From Cytospora piceicola (taxonomy: Eukaryota; Ascomycota; Sordariomycetes; Diaporthales; Cytosporaceae): a DNA stretch of 64,000 nt. Of the stretch, positions 54,994-64,000 are shown piece by piece. Where the stretch lies: contig JALQBC010000033.1 in assembly GCA_023375675.1 (NCBI GenBank), positions 248,001 through 312,000 on the forward strand, written 5' to 3'. A program made the translations under genes and the position numbers. The notes beneath the pieces were generated by a model that made no database searches, was not told the origin of the DNA, and saw only the letters and a list, made by a program, of their open reading frames with translations. The first letter of the stretch is position 1; every line of letters starts with the position of its first letter.

Positions 54994-57097
54994 ATGGCTA
55001 CTCCAGCACGATCAGCTTGTGCAAACGAAGGCCCAGAACGTCGCTCACCATGTGAAAAGGATGGCACCATGGAATGTGCCAATTGCCACCTGGTGACTGT
55101 ACGTCTTGAAACCCATGGGAGATATGGATTCACGGGTTACTTCCTATTTTGACATCGTCGCATGCTGACTTATTGACCCTCCTCCTCTCAGTACTGCAGC
55201 AAGGACTGCCAGGTATCTCACTGGCCAGTCCACAAGAAGGACTGCAAATCCGAACTTCTGAAGAGCAGTTGGCGGCCTTCTTGGGAGCGAGAGGGGCGGT
55301 CCCCGGCTTTCGTGGGCAACAACATTGCCCCTTTCATCCCTTTCGGTCGCTCCAAATTCCTCTGGGGCAATGTGCCTGCATTAGACATCATCAACCTAGA
55401 AGCAAATGAGGGCAAGGCTTACAACAAGCACATGAACTTGCTCTTCGCGGGTAAGCACTGGTATTCTTCAGCAGTCTGTCCGGCTGTGCTCTAGCTAACA
55501 AACCGGTGCATGCCAGCGTCCGGAGATCTACGTAATGTGGTGAGAACCATCAATTCCCTGCCGGAGGGGTTCTCCAGCGGTCTCAGTGTCGACATCAACG
55601 ACCGTGATATGGACATCGTTGCAAGAAACATCATCTTTCTACTCTTATTCTACACAATTGAGGACGGTGAAGAAGCGGCCGATTGTGTCCTCCAACTGTG
55701 GTACTCGACCCTGATCACCCAGCTATGCCTACAAAAGCTGGACACACTAGCGGATCTCGTCGGAGATGTGTGCTCCAAGATCAAGAACAAATCGGCTCAC
55801 GACTTATTTCGCAAGACATGGACCTTCGCAGAGGGCAAGGGGTCCCTGAGAGTCCTTCTGACAAGGGCCATGTGGGAGTCTCTACTGTCTTACCTGAAAG
55901 TCCCAGAGGGCCTGACAGCGGATCGCGCCGAAGAAGTCCGTTCTACGATCATGAATGCGCCACAACGAATAGACCACATTCACCGGAAGCTGTTCGAGCA
56001 GATGGACTCTGGCTGGCGCATGTGTACCCACAAGTTCCGCCAGGACGGCATCTTGCTGCCCTTCGGTCAGCCTCGCAACCAATACACGATCCCGAATCCG
56101 TGAGGCATACCAACCTATATACACTTCTATGAAGTATTGAGGGAATACTGGCTAATTTCGAGGTACAGTACCTTCTTCCAGACGGCAGATGAGTGGCCTA
56201 TGAAGGATTCAGCTGATCCCCTAGAAGGCTGGCCGCTTTCTGAAGTTTTGAGCATCCGCACGAGGGCCAGAGGCGATGTGAATGGAAAGCTGCATCAATA
56301 CGTCCGTTCCACGTTGGTCGGTTTTCACAGCCGTCTTCGATCTCTGGACGTGAAGTTTCAGCTCTACCAGGGTGACGTTGGGCAGGTCGTTCCACGTCTA
56401 CTTCATGCGAGTACATTTTACGACAGGATCGAGGTATGCATCATGATTTCTACCTCCTGGGCAATCGGCGAAGGGCCTCCCCGCCGCATGAGGCTGCAGA
56501 AATACTGATCTATGCCTAGGTATCGAACATCTCCGACCGTGGCTACCTGGGAATCAAGCAAACACTGGCTCTATTTGTACCTCGTCTTTGCCCGCGGGAG
56601 GACAACCCCTATGCCACTCTCATAACGCTGTTTCTCAACGCAGTTCAGGAGGCCACTTCACCGATGGATAAATACCAGGAAACAAGGAAAGAGTTGATGA
56701 AGGTCATCACATACCTTCCGCCATCAGTGCCGCCGGGGAATAATGCCAACGACGCTGAAGTCCTGCGGGCCTCTGCAGCCAAAGATATGGTCCGGGATGT
56801 CGACAAGTTCTTCAACAGGTAAGAGAAACAGTTCCTTCGCGTGATTCTTGAGCTACAAGATCATCATCCTGAGCATATCTAATCTGGCTGTGTAGGTACA
56901 TGCAGCTCGAAGACTTTCGCGGGGCCGGAGAAGCGGTTGGCATGAGGATGAAGCCCCGGAACACCATCGTGGGTGAATGGCCCATGCGAGTGAATCTGCG
57001 GCCAAATCAGAAGGGAGCGAAAGAGGAGTTCAAACAGAAGCTCGGCTCTGGTCATACGGGGATGGAGAGATACGTAGAGTGGCAAAGATCGTCCTAG
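54994..57097 (+). CDS. MYND zinc finger protein with DUF4470, six exons
   Basis: Exons are 54994-55098, 55192-55450, 55517-56099, 56169-56433, 56520-56818 and 56896-57097 (570 residues). The N-terminus is a MYND-type zinc finger split by intron 1: ECANCHLVT in exon 1 and YCSKDCQVSHWPVHKKDC in exon 2. SKFLWGNVPALDIINLEANE is the start of DUF4470, a domain that follows MYND in many filamentous fungi. Later landmarks are TFFQTADEWPMKDSADPLEG, restored only by splicing intron 3, and RIEVSNISDRGYLGIKQTLA, restored by intron 4; these support the gene model. MYND fingers mediate protein contacts, often in transcription control. No catalytic motif is seen and the function is unknown. Confidence 0.85.
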
Positions 57098-57682
57098 ATT
57101 CAATGTTGTGTTGCAAATGTGTGCCATGAATTAGTCGATTGGAAACAGTGGAGAAGTCAATGGATCTTAGGGAGAGAATAGGGTACAACGTTGACAAGAT
57201 TGATGCAACCAGAAAGAATGTCAGACAATCAACTTGTAACTTTTTCAACTCCTCATAATGTCCTATCAAAAATTTCTCTCGACTGCTTTGATATCTGAGA
57301 TATCCCAGTACGAATGTGTCGAAGCTGAATATCATTATTTAAAGACTGGGAACGTCGCTGCCGACACTATAGTAATTTTGGAACACGGCCTCCATGAAGG
57401 AATCCTATCTCGAACGGATCGTGTTTGGATCCCCAGATGATCATGTATCCCCTTCGTGGTTGTTATTAAGGCGAGCCAGGATTGTCTCGTGATCGTAATT
57501 TCTGTTGACGACTTGATGACCATATTCCACTACTCTTCAGTAGGACCGCTTCTGCCTAGTTACGTGCCGCAAAACTTGATAAAATCGTTCCAGTGTTGTC
57601 TGCTACTTAGACTCGAAAAAACGCCGGAGTACCCTTCGCAAATTAGATGACATTGCAAAACCACAATGTATTCTCAGGCTAT
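57098..57682. other. Intergenic, convergent 3' ends
   Basis: About 585 bases between facing genes, mildly AT-rich. No gene is recognised. Confidence 0.5.
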
Positions 57683-58660
57683 TCATACCTCCTCCTCCTC
57701 CGGAGGAGTGTGGGGGTTGATATGATCTTGTCCAGGGTTGGCTTCCTCATAATGCGCCCATTTCACAAAGCGATAGAAACCCGATGCGATGGCTGCTCCC
57801 ATCACAGGCCCAAGCCAGTATATCCAGTGATAGCCAGGGAAACTCCGGCCAGCCACGGCACAGCCGAAACTGCGAGCAGGATTCAACGAGCCGCCCGTGT
57901 AATAAACGCCTATAGTTGCGTTGCCTTGTTAGCTTTTGTACGCTTGCATCACAGCGACGTCTCCCTATTCTTACCTGTAAGCTCGGCGACAAAAAGCGCC
58001 AGACCTATCCCGATGGGAGCGATGAACGTATCCTTGGACTTCTCGGCGGCAAGCATCAGGACAACAAAGACCAACTCAGCAGTCATGAACATCTCGATGA
58101 ATAGTCCCTGGGCAATGGATGTCTCCGGGGCCAGGGTTGTGTTGACTTTTGTGATACCGTTGGGACCCGAAAACATTGCAGATACCAAGCCTCCAGCACA
58201 CATACAAGCGATGAGTTGCGACGGGATCAAAAACGCACTTCGTAGCCATGGTAGTTGTCCGGAAAGACTGAGGCCCAATGCCACCTAGAAGCATGGTTAG
58301 TTAGTATACCGAATATGTGACAATCCGGGAGCAATGTTACGGGGGCGGGGATATGATCCTTACGGCTGGGTTGAAGAGACCTCCTGAGATCCTGTAGAAC
58401 GCCCACGCGTTGACCAAGAGCGAGAGGCCATATATCAGGGAGATATAGACGACAGTATGGCTACTTGCGCCACCAATCAGAGACGCGCTTGAGGCCTGGT
58501 TGATGACCATCAACTGCGCGGAGTAGGCCATCCACAGGAAGAAAAATGTGCCGACGAACTCTCCCACGGCAGCGATCAGGTGGCCCTCCATGGGGCCGAT
58601 GTGACGGGGCTTCGCCTTCTTGTGGATCCGCTCCCCGTTCTCATTCCTGGACGACTTCAT
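57683..58660 (-). CDS. Aquaporin (MIP family water channel), three exons
   Basis: Exons on the minus strand are 58364-58660, 57975-58284 and 57683-57909 (277 residues). It is a six-helix membrane channel. Both pore motifs are present: GGLFNPAV, which spans the first splice, and [11 protein letters not shown] after the second. Typical segments are [40 protein letters not shown] and [20 protein letters not shown]. Length and the Arg after the second NPA fit orthodox fungal aquaporins rather than the longer aquaglyceroporins. The start at 58660 gives a ~25-residue basic N-terminus; the open frame continues about 80 codons upstream without another good ATG, so a further 5' exon cannot be excluded. 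The C-terminus is acidic (PPEEEEV). Confidence 0.88.
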
Positions 58661-59815
58661 CTTCGCGACACGGGAGGGTTGTGAGTCGTCACGGGGCTCA
58701 GTGGGTGTGGGCGCAACAGTGTGCTGATATTCCGATATTAGTGTGAAGTTGTCTGGGAATTTCCCATCATCGTCGTTGTCGTCGAATAGTTCGTTGTTAT
58801 AAGTTATAAAGCCCCCAAAAGGACCAAAGCCTTCCACGTCATTTTTACGGGATGTCCGTCCAAGCAGCAGATACCCAGGTATTCCTCCCCCCTGGTACAA
58901 GGAATTGTCCGCTTTTGTGCTAGTCTGAATAGGGAGCCTGATGCGTACAGCAAGGTAGGAAGCTAGGAATAATGGCGGCGTTGCTGCCAGCTGGATTATG
59001 GCTAGGGAGAACTTGCTGGACGAACCATGGCACCTGGGTGGATCTCCGGCTTATAGCTCTTTGTCCATGACGCAACTAACGGTGGGCCTGTTGGCTCTCT
59101 GTTTGCCCACGCAGCCCAAGTTGGGGAGTCCCCATGTCATACCCCAGCTGCATAAAATGTGGACGCCTCGAAGTAATTCCTCCACGGAAGCAACAAATCT
59201 CTAAAGGGGGCATCGATGAGTTCCCCGGTCCACGCTCTGTCGAATTACAATCTGTGGTTTGTCGAATTTCTTTCACGCCACATGGCAGTATGGTAATTTG
59301 ATTAGTGCAGACCGAGGATGGGAAAGCCACAAACTAGTGTGTCTTACTCGTCACCGCAACCACCAAGCCTGACAGGTGTCGTGTGGATTAATCCATTCAG
59401 GCAAATTTCCTACATCCCATGATTATATATGAGGGGAGGGGAAGGGAAAAGAAGACTGCTAACGAGGGCCAGATGACCCTACAATCATTAATGGGGACTT
59501 TGTGTTCTCCTCATGACGAATGCCTTCCGTTAGGAAGGTTGATGTTTGTTTTACAAGGCGGGCGAGCACACAGAAATTGTTGCCCTTAAGATTGTGCCAC
59601 CTGTTTTTGATTCTGATTGGCTCTGAATTACAATCATGCTGATTCGCTACAGCACCCGTCTAGAGGATCTGATTGGCTGCTGAAAGCAGTGTTTTTAGCC
59701 GTCGAACGGCTAAGAGAACTAGAGATTGTAAGGCCTTTAATGCCTGCCGGAAGACTTACAGTCACTTTAAGGCTTACGATAAGGCCGAAGGCCTACGATA
59801 AGGCCGTTTGTAATA
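58661..59815. other. Upstream region of aquaporin, gene-free
   Basis: About 1.15 kb of normal to slightly AT-rich sequence. The last 120 bases carry short related blocks (AAGGCC, CGATAAGGCCG) that lead into the tandem repeats. No gene is recognised. Confidence 0.5.
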
Positions 59816-60280
59816 GACCTTAGGTTCGAACTAAGATGTACGCTCGAGTTTTAATCCGATTAAAACGTAGATACCTAAATCTAAATCTATAGAAAAAGGG
59901 CTATTAAACGGTATATTTAATTAAATCGTAGCCCTTAAGGTAGGCTTACTATTAAAGCTAATAGTCTTAATTCCTTAGGTTTCTAAAGTTCTTAACCCGA
60001 ACCCTAGCCTTTCCCTCTCTTCCTCTCTACCGAAGACCTTAAGTTTAAACTAAGATGTACGCTCGAGTTTTAATCCGATTAAGACGTAGATACCTAAATC
60101 TAAATCTATAGAAAAAGGGCTATTAAACGGTATATTTAATTAAATCGTAGCTCTTAGGGTAGGCTTACTATTAAAGCTTATAGTTTTAATTCTCTAGGTT
60201 CTTAAGGTTCTTAACCTGAACCCTAGACTTTCCCTTTCTTTTTCTTTACCGAAGGCTTATATAAGCCTTTAGATTCGAAT
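59816..60280. repeat. 219-bp tandem duplication with partial third copy
   Basis: Copy 1 starts at about 59816 and copy 2 at about 60035. Both contain CTAAGATGTACGCTCGAG and GTATATTTAATTAAATCGTA and end in a CT-rich tract before ACCGAAG. A third copy begins at about 60265 but runs straight into the TAAG microsatellite. The copies differ mainly by transitions. Confidence 0.85.
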
Positions 60281-60415
60281 TAAGTAAGTAAGTAGGTAAG
60301 TAAGTAAGTAAGTAGGTAGGTAAATAAGTAAGTTAGCTAGTAAGTTAGCTAGTAAGTTAGTAAGTAAGTAAGTAAGTAAGTAGGTAATTAAGTAAGTAAG
60401 TAAGTAAGTAAGTAG

Positions 60416-60473
<58 letters not shown>

Positions 60474-61566
60474 TAGTAAGTTAGTTAGTAAGTTAGTTAG
60501 TAAGTTAGTTAGTAAGTTAGTTAGTAAGTTAGTTAGTAAGTTAGTTAGTAAGTTAGTTAGTAACTAAGTAAGTAAGTAAGTAAGTAGGTAAGTAAGTACG
60601 TAAGTAAGTACGTAAGTTCGCTAGTAAATTAGCTAGTAAGTAAATTCGCTATTAAATAAGTAAATAAGTAAGTAGGTAAGTAAGTAAGTAAATAAGTAAG
60701 TAAGTAAGTAAGTAAGTAGGTTAGTTAAAAAGTTAGCTATTAAATTAGCTATTAAATTAACTAGTAAGTAAATAAATAAATAAATAAGTAAGTAAGTGAA
60801 TAAGTTAGTTAGCTAGTAGGTTAGCTAATAAAGTACTTAGTAAGTTAGTTAGTAAGTTAGCTAGTAACTAAGTAGGTAAGTAAGTAAGTAAGTAGGTAAG
60901 TAAGTAGGTAAGTAAGTAGGTAAGTAAGTAAGTTAGCTAGTAAGTTAGCTAGTAAGTTAGCTAGTAAGTTAGCTAGTAAGTTAGCTAGTAAGTTAGCTAG
61001 TAAGTTAGCTAATACGTTAGCTAGTAAGTTAGCTAGTAAGTTAGCTAGTAAAGTAGTTATTAAAGTAGCTAGTATTATAATATATTAGAATAATAAAAGT
61101 AAAGCTATAATTCTAATATAATATAAGCATTTTACTTAAAAAGAAAGGGAAAGCTTAAGTATAGTTAAGCCCTTTTAATCGAAGGTTTAAATACTAAGGT
61201 ATAGTAAAGCTTAAAAGGTTACTTAGTTTATATATAAGCGCGTTAAGTTAAGTAACCCTTAAGCTAACGCTATTATATTATAGCTAGTAATTTAGTTATT
61301 TAAGTATTAAGTAAGTAAGTAAGTAACTAAGTAGGTTAATTAATAAGTAAGTAGATAAGTAAGTAAATTAAAAGTAAGTAAGTAAGTAAATAAGTAAATA
61401 AATAAGCTACTTAATTAGTAAATAAGCTAGTAAATAAGTAAGTAGGTAAAGTAAGCTAATAAGCTAGTAATTAAGTTTATTAGTAAATACGTTAGCTAAT
61501 AAGTAAGTAAGTAAAAAAGTAAGTAGGTAGATAAGTAAGTAAGTAAGTAGATAAGTAAGTAAGTAG

Positions 61567-61605
<39 letters not shown>

Positions 61606-62480
61606 GGTAAGTAAGTAAGTAAGTAAGTAAGTAGGTAAGTAAGTAAGTAAGTAAGTAAGTAGGTAAGTAGGTAAGTAGGTAAGTAAGTAAGTAAGTAAGT
61701 AAATAAGTTAGTAAATAAGTAAGTAAGTAGGTTAGTTAGTAAGTAAGTTAGTAGGTTACTTAGTAAGTTACTTAGTAAGTTCGCTAATATATTAGCTAGT
61801 AAGTAAATTCGCTATTAAATAAGTAAATAAATAAATAAGTAAGTAAGTAAGTAGGTAAGTAGGTTAGCTAGTAGGTTAACTAGTAAAGTAGTTAGTAGGT
61901 TAGCTAGTTAATTATTAAGTAAGTTAGTAAGTAAGTTAGTAAGTAAATAAGTAAGTAAGTAAGTAGGTAAGTTAGTAACTAAGTAAGTAGGTAAGTAAGT
62001 AAGTAAGTAAGTAAATAGCTAAGTTAGCTAGTAAGTTAGCTAATAACTTAGCTAGTAACTTAGCTATTAAGTAAATTAACTAATAAGTAAAATAGCTAAT
62101 AAGTAAAATAGCTAATAAGTAAGTTAGCTAGTAAGTTAGCTAGTAAAGTAGTTAGTTAAGTAGCTAGTAAAGTAGTTAATAACTTAGTTATATAATTATT
62201 AAGTAAGTAAGTAAATAAGTAAGTAAATAAGTAAGTAAGTTAACTAATAAGTTAGCTAGTAAGTTAGCTATTAAAATAGCTAATAAGTTAGTTATTTAGT
62301 TATTAAGTAAGTAAGTAAGTAGGTAAGTATATAAGTAAGTTAGCTAATAAGTTAGTTAGTAAAGTAGCTAGTAAGTTAGTTATCTAGATATTAAGTAAGT
62401 AAGTAAGTAGGTAAGTATATAAGTAAGTTAGCTAATAGGTTAGTTAGTAAAGTAGCTAGTAAGTTAGTTAGTTAGTTAAT
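60275..62480. repeat. Large TAAG/TAGG-type microsatellite array with higher-order units
   Basis: About 2.2 kb dominated by tetramers TAAG and TAGG, with 12-bp higher-order units (TAAGTTAGTTAG near 60470-60560; TAAGTTAGCTAG near 60930-61060). A non-repetitive AT-rich stretch at about 61065-61290 interrupts it. No coding content. Confidence 0.95.
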
Positions 62481-62590
62481 TATCTCGCTGCTTAAGGCTG
62501 CGGAGGAGACGATAGAGTAACGCTCGAAGGGCGTTACTCTATCGGATCCGGAGCAGCCTAAGCGGCGTATTTAACTATCTAACTAACTAG
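62460..62590. repeat. Large imperfect palindrome (hairpin-forming)
   Basis: A perfect 14-nt inner stem (62510-62523 against 62531-62544, CGATAGAGTAACGC) encloses a 7-nt loop. Outer arms 62486-62509 and 62545-62567 are similar inverted copies (GCTTAAGGCTGC against GCAGCCTAAGC). TTAGTTAG-type flanks continue the symmetry. Confidence 0.85.
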
Positions 62591-62830
62591 CTATTAAGTT
62601 TCCGATCCTTCTTAACGGAAGGCCTTCTCGGCAGGCGGTCCTACCGCCGTTCCCTAGTCTCCTCTGGTTGAGAACCGACTTTCCTGGATCGGGAGCAAGC
62701 TGCACGAACTCGGTATTTTTGTGCTAGAAGAGTATCCACCGTTGGATAACAGAGCTTCGGTATTTGCGAAAGGCACAACCCGATACCCTTTCTAGCAGGT
62801 GCCCCGATTAAGAGACCCGCTAGCAGGTCT
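62591..62830. other. GC-normal island in otherwise AT-rich tail
   Basis: About 240 bases with ordinary CA/TG content between the palindrome and the RIP-degraded block. It has a small hairpin (GGCGGTCCTACCGCC, near 62635) and no protein-like frame. It may be an LTR or other element end, but I could not identify it. Confidence 0.4.
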
Positions 62831-64000
62831 AGTATATTAGTTAAGTCTTATATAAGCGGGGTACTACTAAAACTTACTTATAAGCCCGCTCGCCTAGTAC
62901 TATTACACTATCTAGCCTACTATATTTAGCCTACGGCTATAGCTTTATCGCCGTAGCTATTACGAGATCTGTTACCTTATTAGTTAAGCGCGCGGTTATA
63001 CGTTTTAAGGCACTTACTATAGTATTAGTAGCCTTTTTAATATATCTTTTAAATCGTTAGAAATACCGTACGACGTTTTATTAGCTATAAGTATATATTA
63101 TATAAAAACTTTATATAACGGCTTTTAAATCGTTTATATTAATAAAGTTATAGTTAAAGGTATTACTATACCTTTTATAGCTAAAAAGATATTATAATAG
63201 CTATAAGACTATTTTAAGGCAAAAAGGTATATCGGTATACTAAATAACCTTTTAGTAAACTTATCCGAATTATTTAAAACGCTTTATATATACCGTTATA
63301 AAGTGCTATCGCCTTATTAAGGTAATATAGTAAATAAAGTTATTACGACCTTTAGCTGTAGTTTTTTTAATATTATAAGCGTAGTTACGTTTAAATCTCG
63401 CGTCTGTTTATATAAGGCTAAAAAGCTTAACTATAATAGTACGCCGTTTAGCTTAAGCTATATACTTTACTTAAAGAAAGTAAGCGTTACTATATACGAA
63501 AACTAGTCTTATATAAAAGGCCCCGGCCGTTATAATGTTATAAGGCCTATAGGTATATATAGTTATATAAGTAGGGGTATTATAAGTAAAGGTATTACGA
63601 TAAAGGTTATTATAAAAAGTAGTTATTATATAAAAGGTTTAAGTTATATAAGAGGTTTAAGTTACTTTACCTTTATAAAGGAATATAAGGTTATCGTTTA
63701 TTAAAGCCGATTATTAGTAAATACTATATAAATAGTTTTAAAGTTATACTTATTTATATAAATACGATAAACGTACTTAACTATAAATCTTACAGTATAG
63801 TTATAAGCTTTATTACCGCTAGCTTATCTTATACTACCTGTTATATATTTATAGCTTTAAAGAAAAAGCGGCTATTTAAGCCGTTTACAATCTTTAGTAA
63901 AAATTAGCCTTTATTATTAAAGCTAATAGATATCTCGGCTAAAGCGTACTACATTACTTTAAGCTGTTTAATCCTTTTAAATCAGATCTCTTTAACTATT
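62831..64000 (+). pseudogene. RIP-degraded retroelement, possibly Ty3/gypsy pol, running off the window
   Basis: The block is AT-rich with RIP-like bias and stops in all frames. Near the right edge the plus strand reads IDISAKAYYITLSCLILLNQ followed by ISLTI (about 63925-64000). This resembles the conserved 'DISAxAY...' stretch just before the reverse transcriptase in fungal gypsy-type polyproteins. No reverse transcriptase is in view and no LTR was recognised, so the class is tentative. Confidence 0.4.

Noticed and set aside
59960..60230. AACCC/CCCTA-like words suggesting telomeric repeats
   Set aside because: They occur once per 219-bp unit as AACCCGAACCCTAG and never as tandem TTAGGG, so this is not telomere sequence.
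60275..62480. Regularly spaced repeats considered as a CRISPR-like or minisatellite array with unique spacers
   Set aside because: It has no constant repeat plus variable spacer pattern; it is tetranucleotide slippage sequence in a eukaryotic genome.
62745..62765. TTGGATAACAGAGCTTCGG considered as a retrotransposon primer-binding site
   Set aside because: The likeness to the TGGTATCAGAGC-type site needs several mismatches, and no LTR end (CA) directly precedes it.

Overview
The window comes from a filamentous ascomycete nuclear genome, most likely a Sordariomycete. The genes have short introns (about 49 to 116 nt) with GTAAGT/GTATGT-type donors. The gene families are typical of Pezizomycotina: a UVDE repair endonuclease, a BRCT-WGR PARP, a NACHT-WD40 NLR, a giant class V chitinase and DUF4470-MYND proteins. 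AT-rich blocks show the scars of repeat-induced point mutation (RIP): TpA is in excess, CpA/TpG is nearly absent and CpG is retained. No bacterial operon features, CRISPR arrays, rRNA or convincing tRNA genes were seen.

Layout. 1-423: 3' end of a UV-damage endonuclease. 945-5294: a GNAT acetyltransferase, an aldo-keto reductase and a second GNAT. 5440-6862: a dead Tc1-like transposon with intact terminal inverted repeats and TA target duplication. 7738-13460: a five-exon trichodiene-synthase-like terpene synthase and an FAD phenol-hydroxylase-type monooxygenase. 14153-18810: PARP and an F-box protein. 18811-20176: AT-rich transposon debris. 20177-28830: a 1791-residue secreted chitinase divergent from a multi-LysM secreted protein, a recurrent fungal pairing. 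29201-42123: an F-box-associated-like protein, an adenosine-deaminase-family enzyme, a NACHT-WD40 NLR and a UPF0303 protein. 43207-58660: an FMP42-like transporter, a long disordered protein, Cfd1, S-adenosylmethionine decarboxylase, a MYND-DUF4470 protein and an aquaporin. 58661-64000: no intact gene. This tail holds a 219-bp tandem duplication, about 2.2 kb of TAAG/TAGG-type microsatellite, a large imperfect palindrome, a short unmutated island and a RIP-degraded, probably gypsy-like retroelement.

How the genes may work together. The chitinase and LysM gene share a 0.9-kb divergent promoter region and probably act on chitin in the wall or extracellular space. The terpene synthase, with the FAD monooxygenase and perhaps the aldo-keto reductase, could be a small terpenoid locus; this rests on proximity only. 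Most other genes are housekeeping (Fe-S assembly, polyamine synthesis, DNA repair). The candidates for novelty are the eight exact copies of the palindrome TACCTAGGTA, the satellite-palindrome tail, and the NLR lying opposite an adenosine-deaminase-family gene. Splice sites were inferred by eye from consensus sites, reading-frame continuity and remembered family motifs; no alignment or expression data were used.
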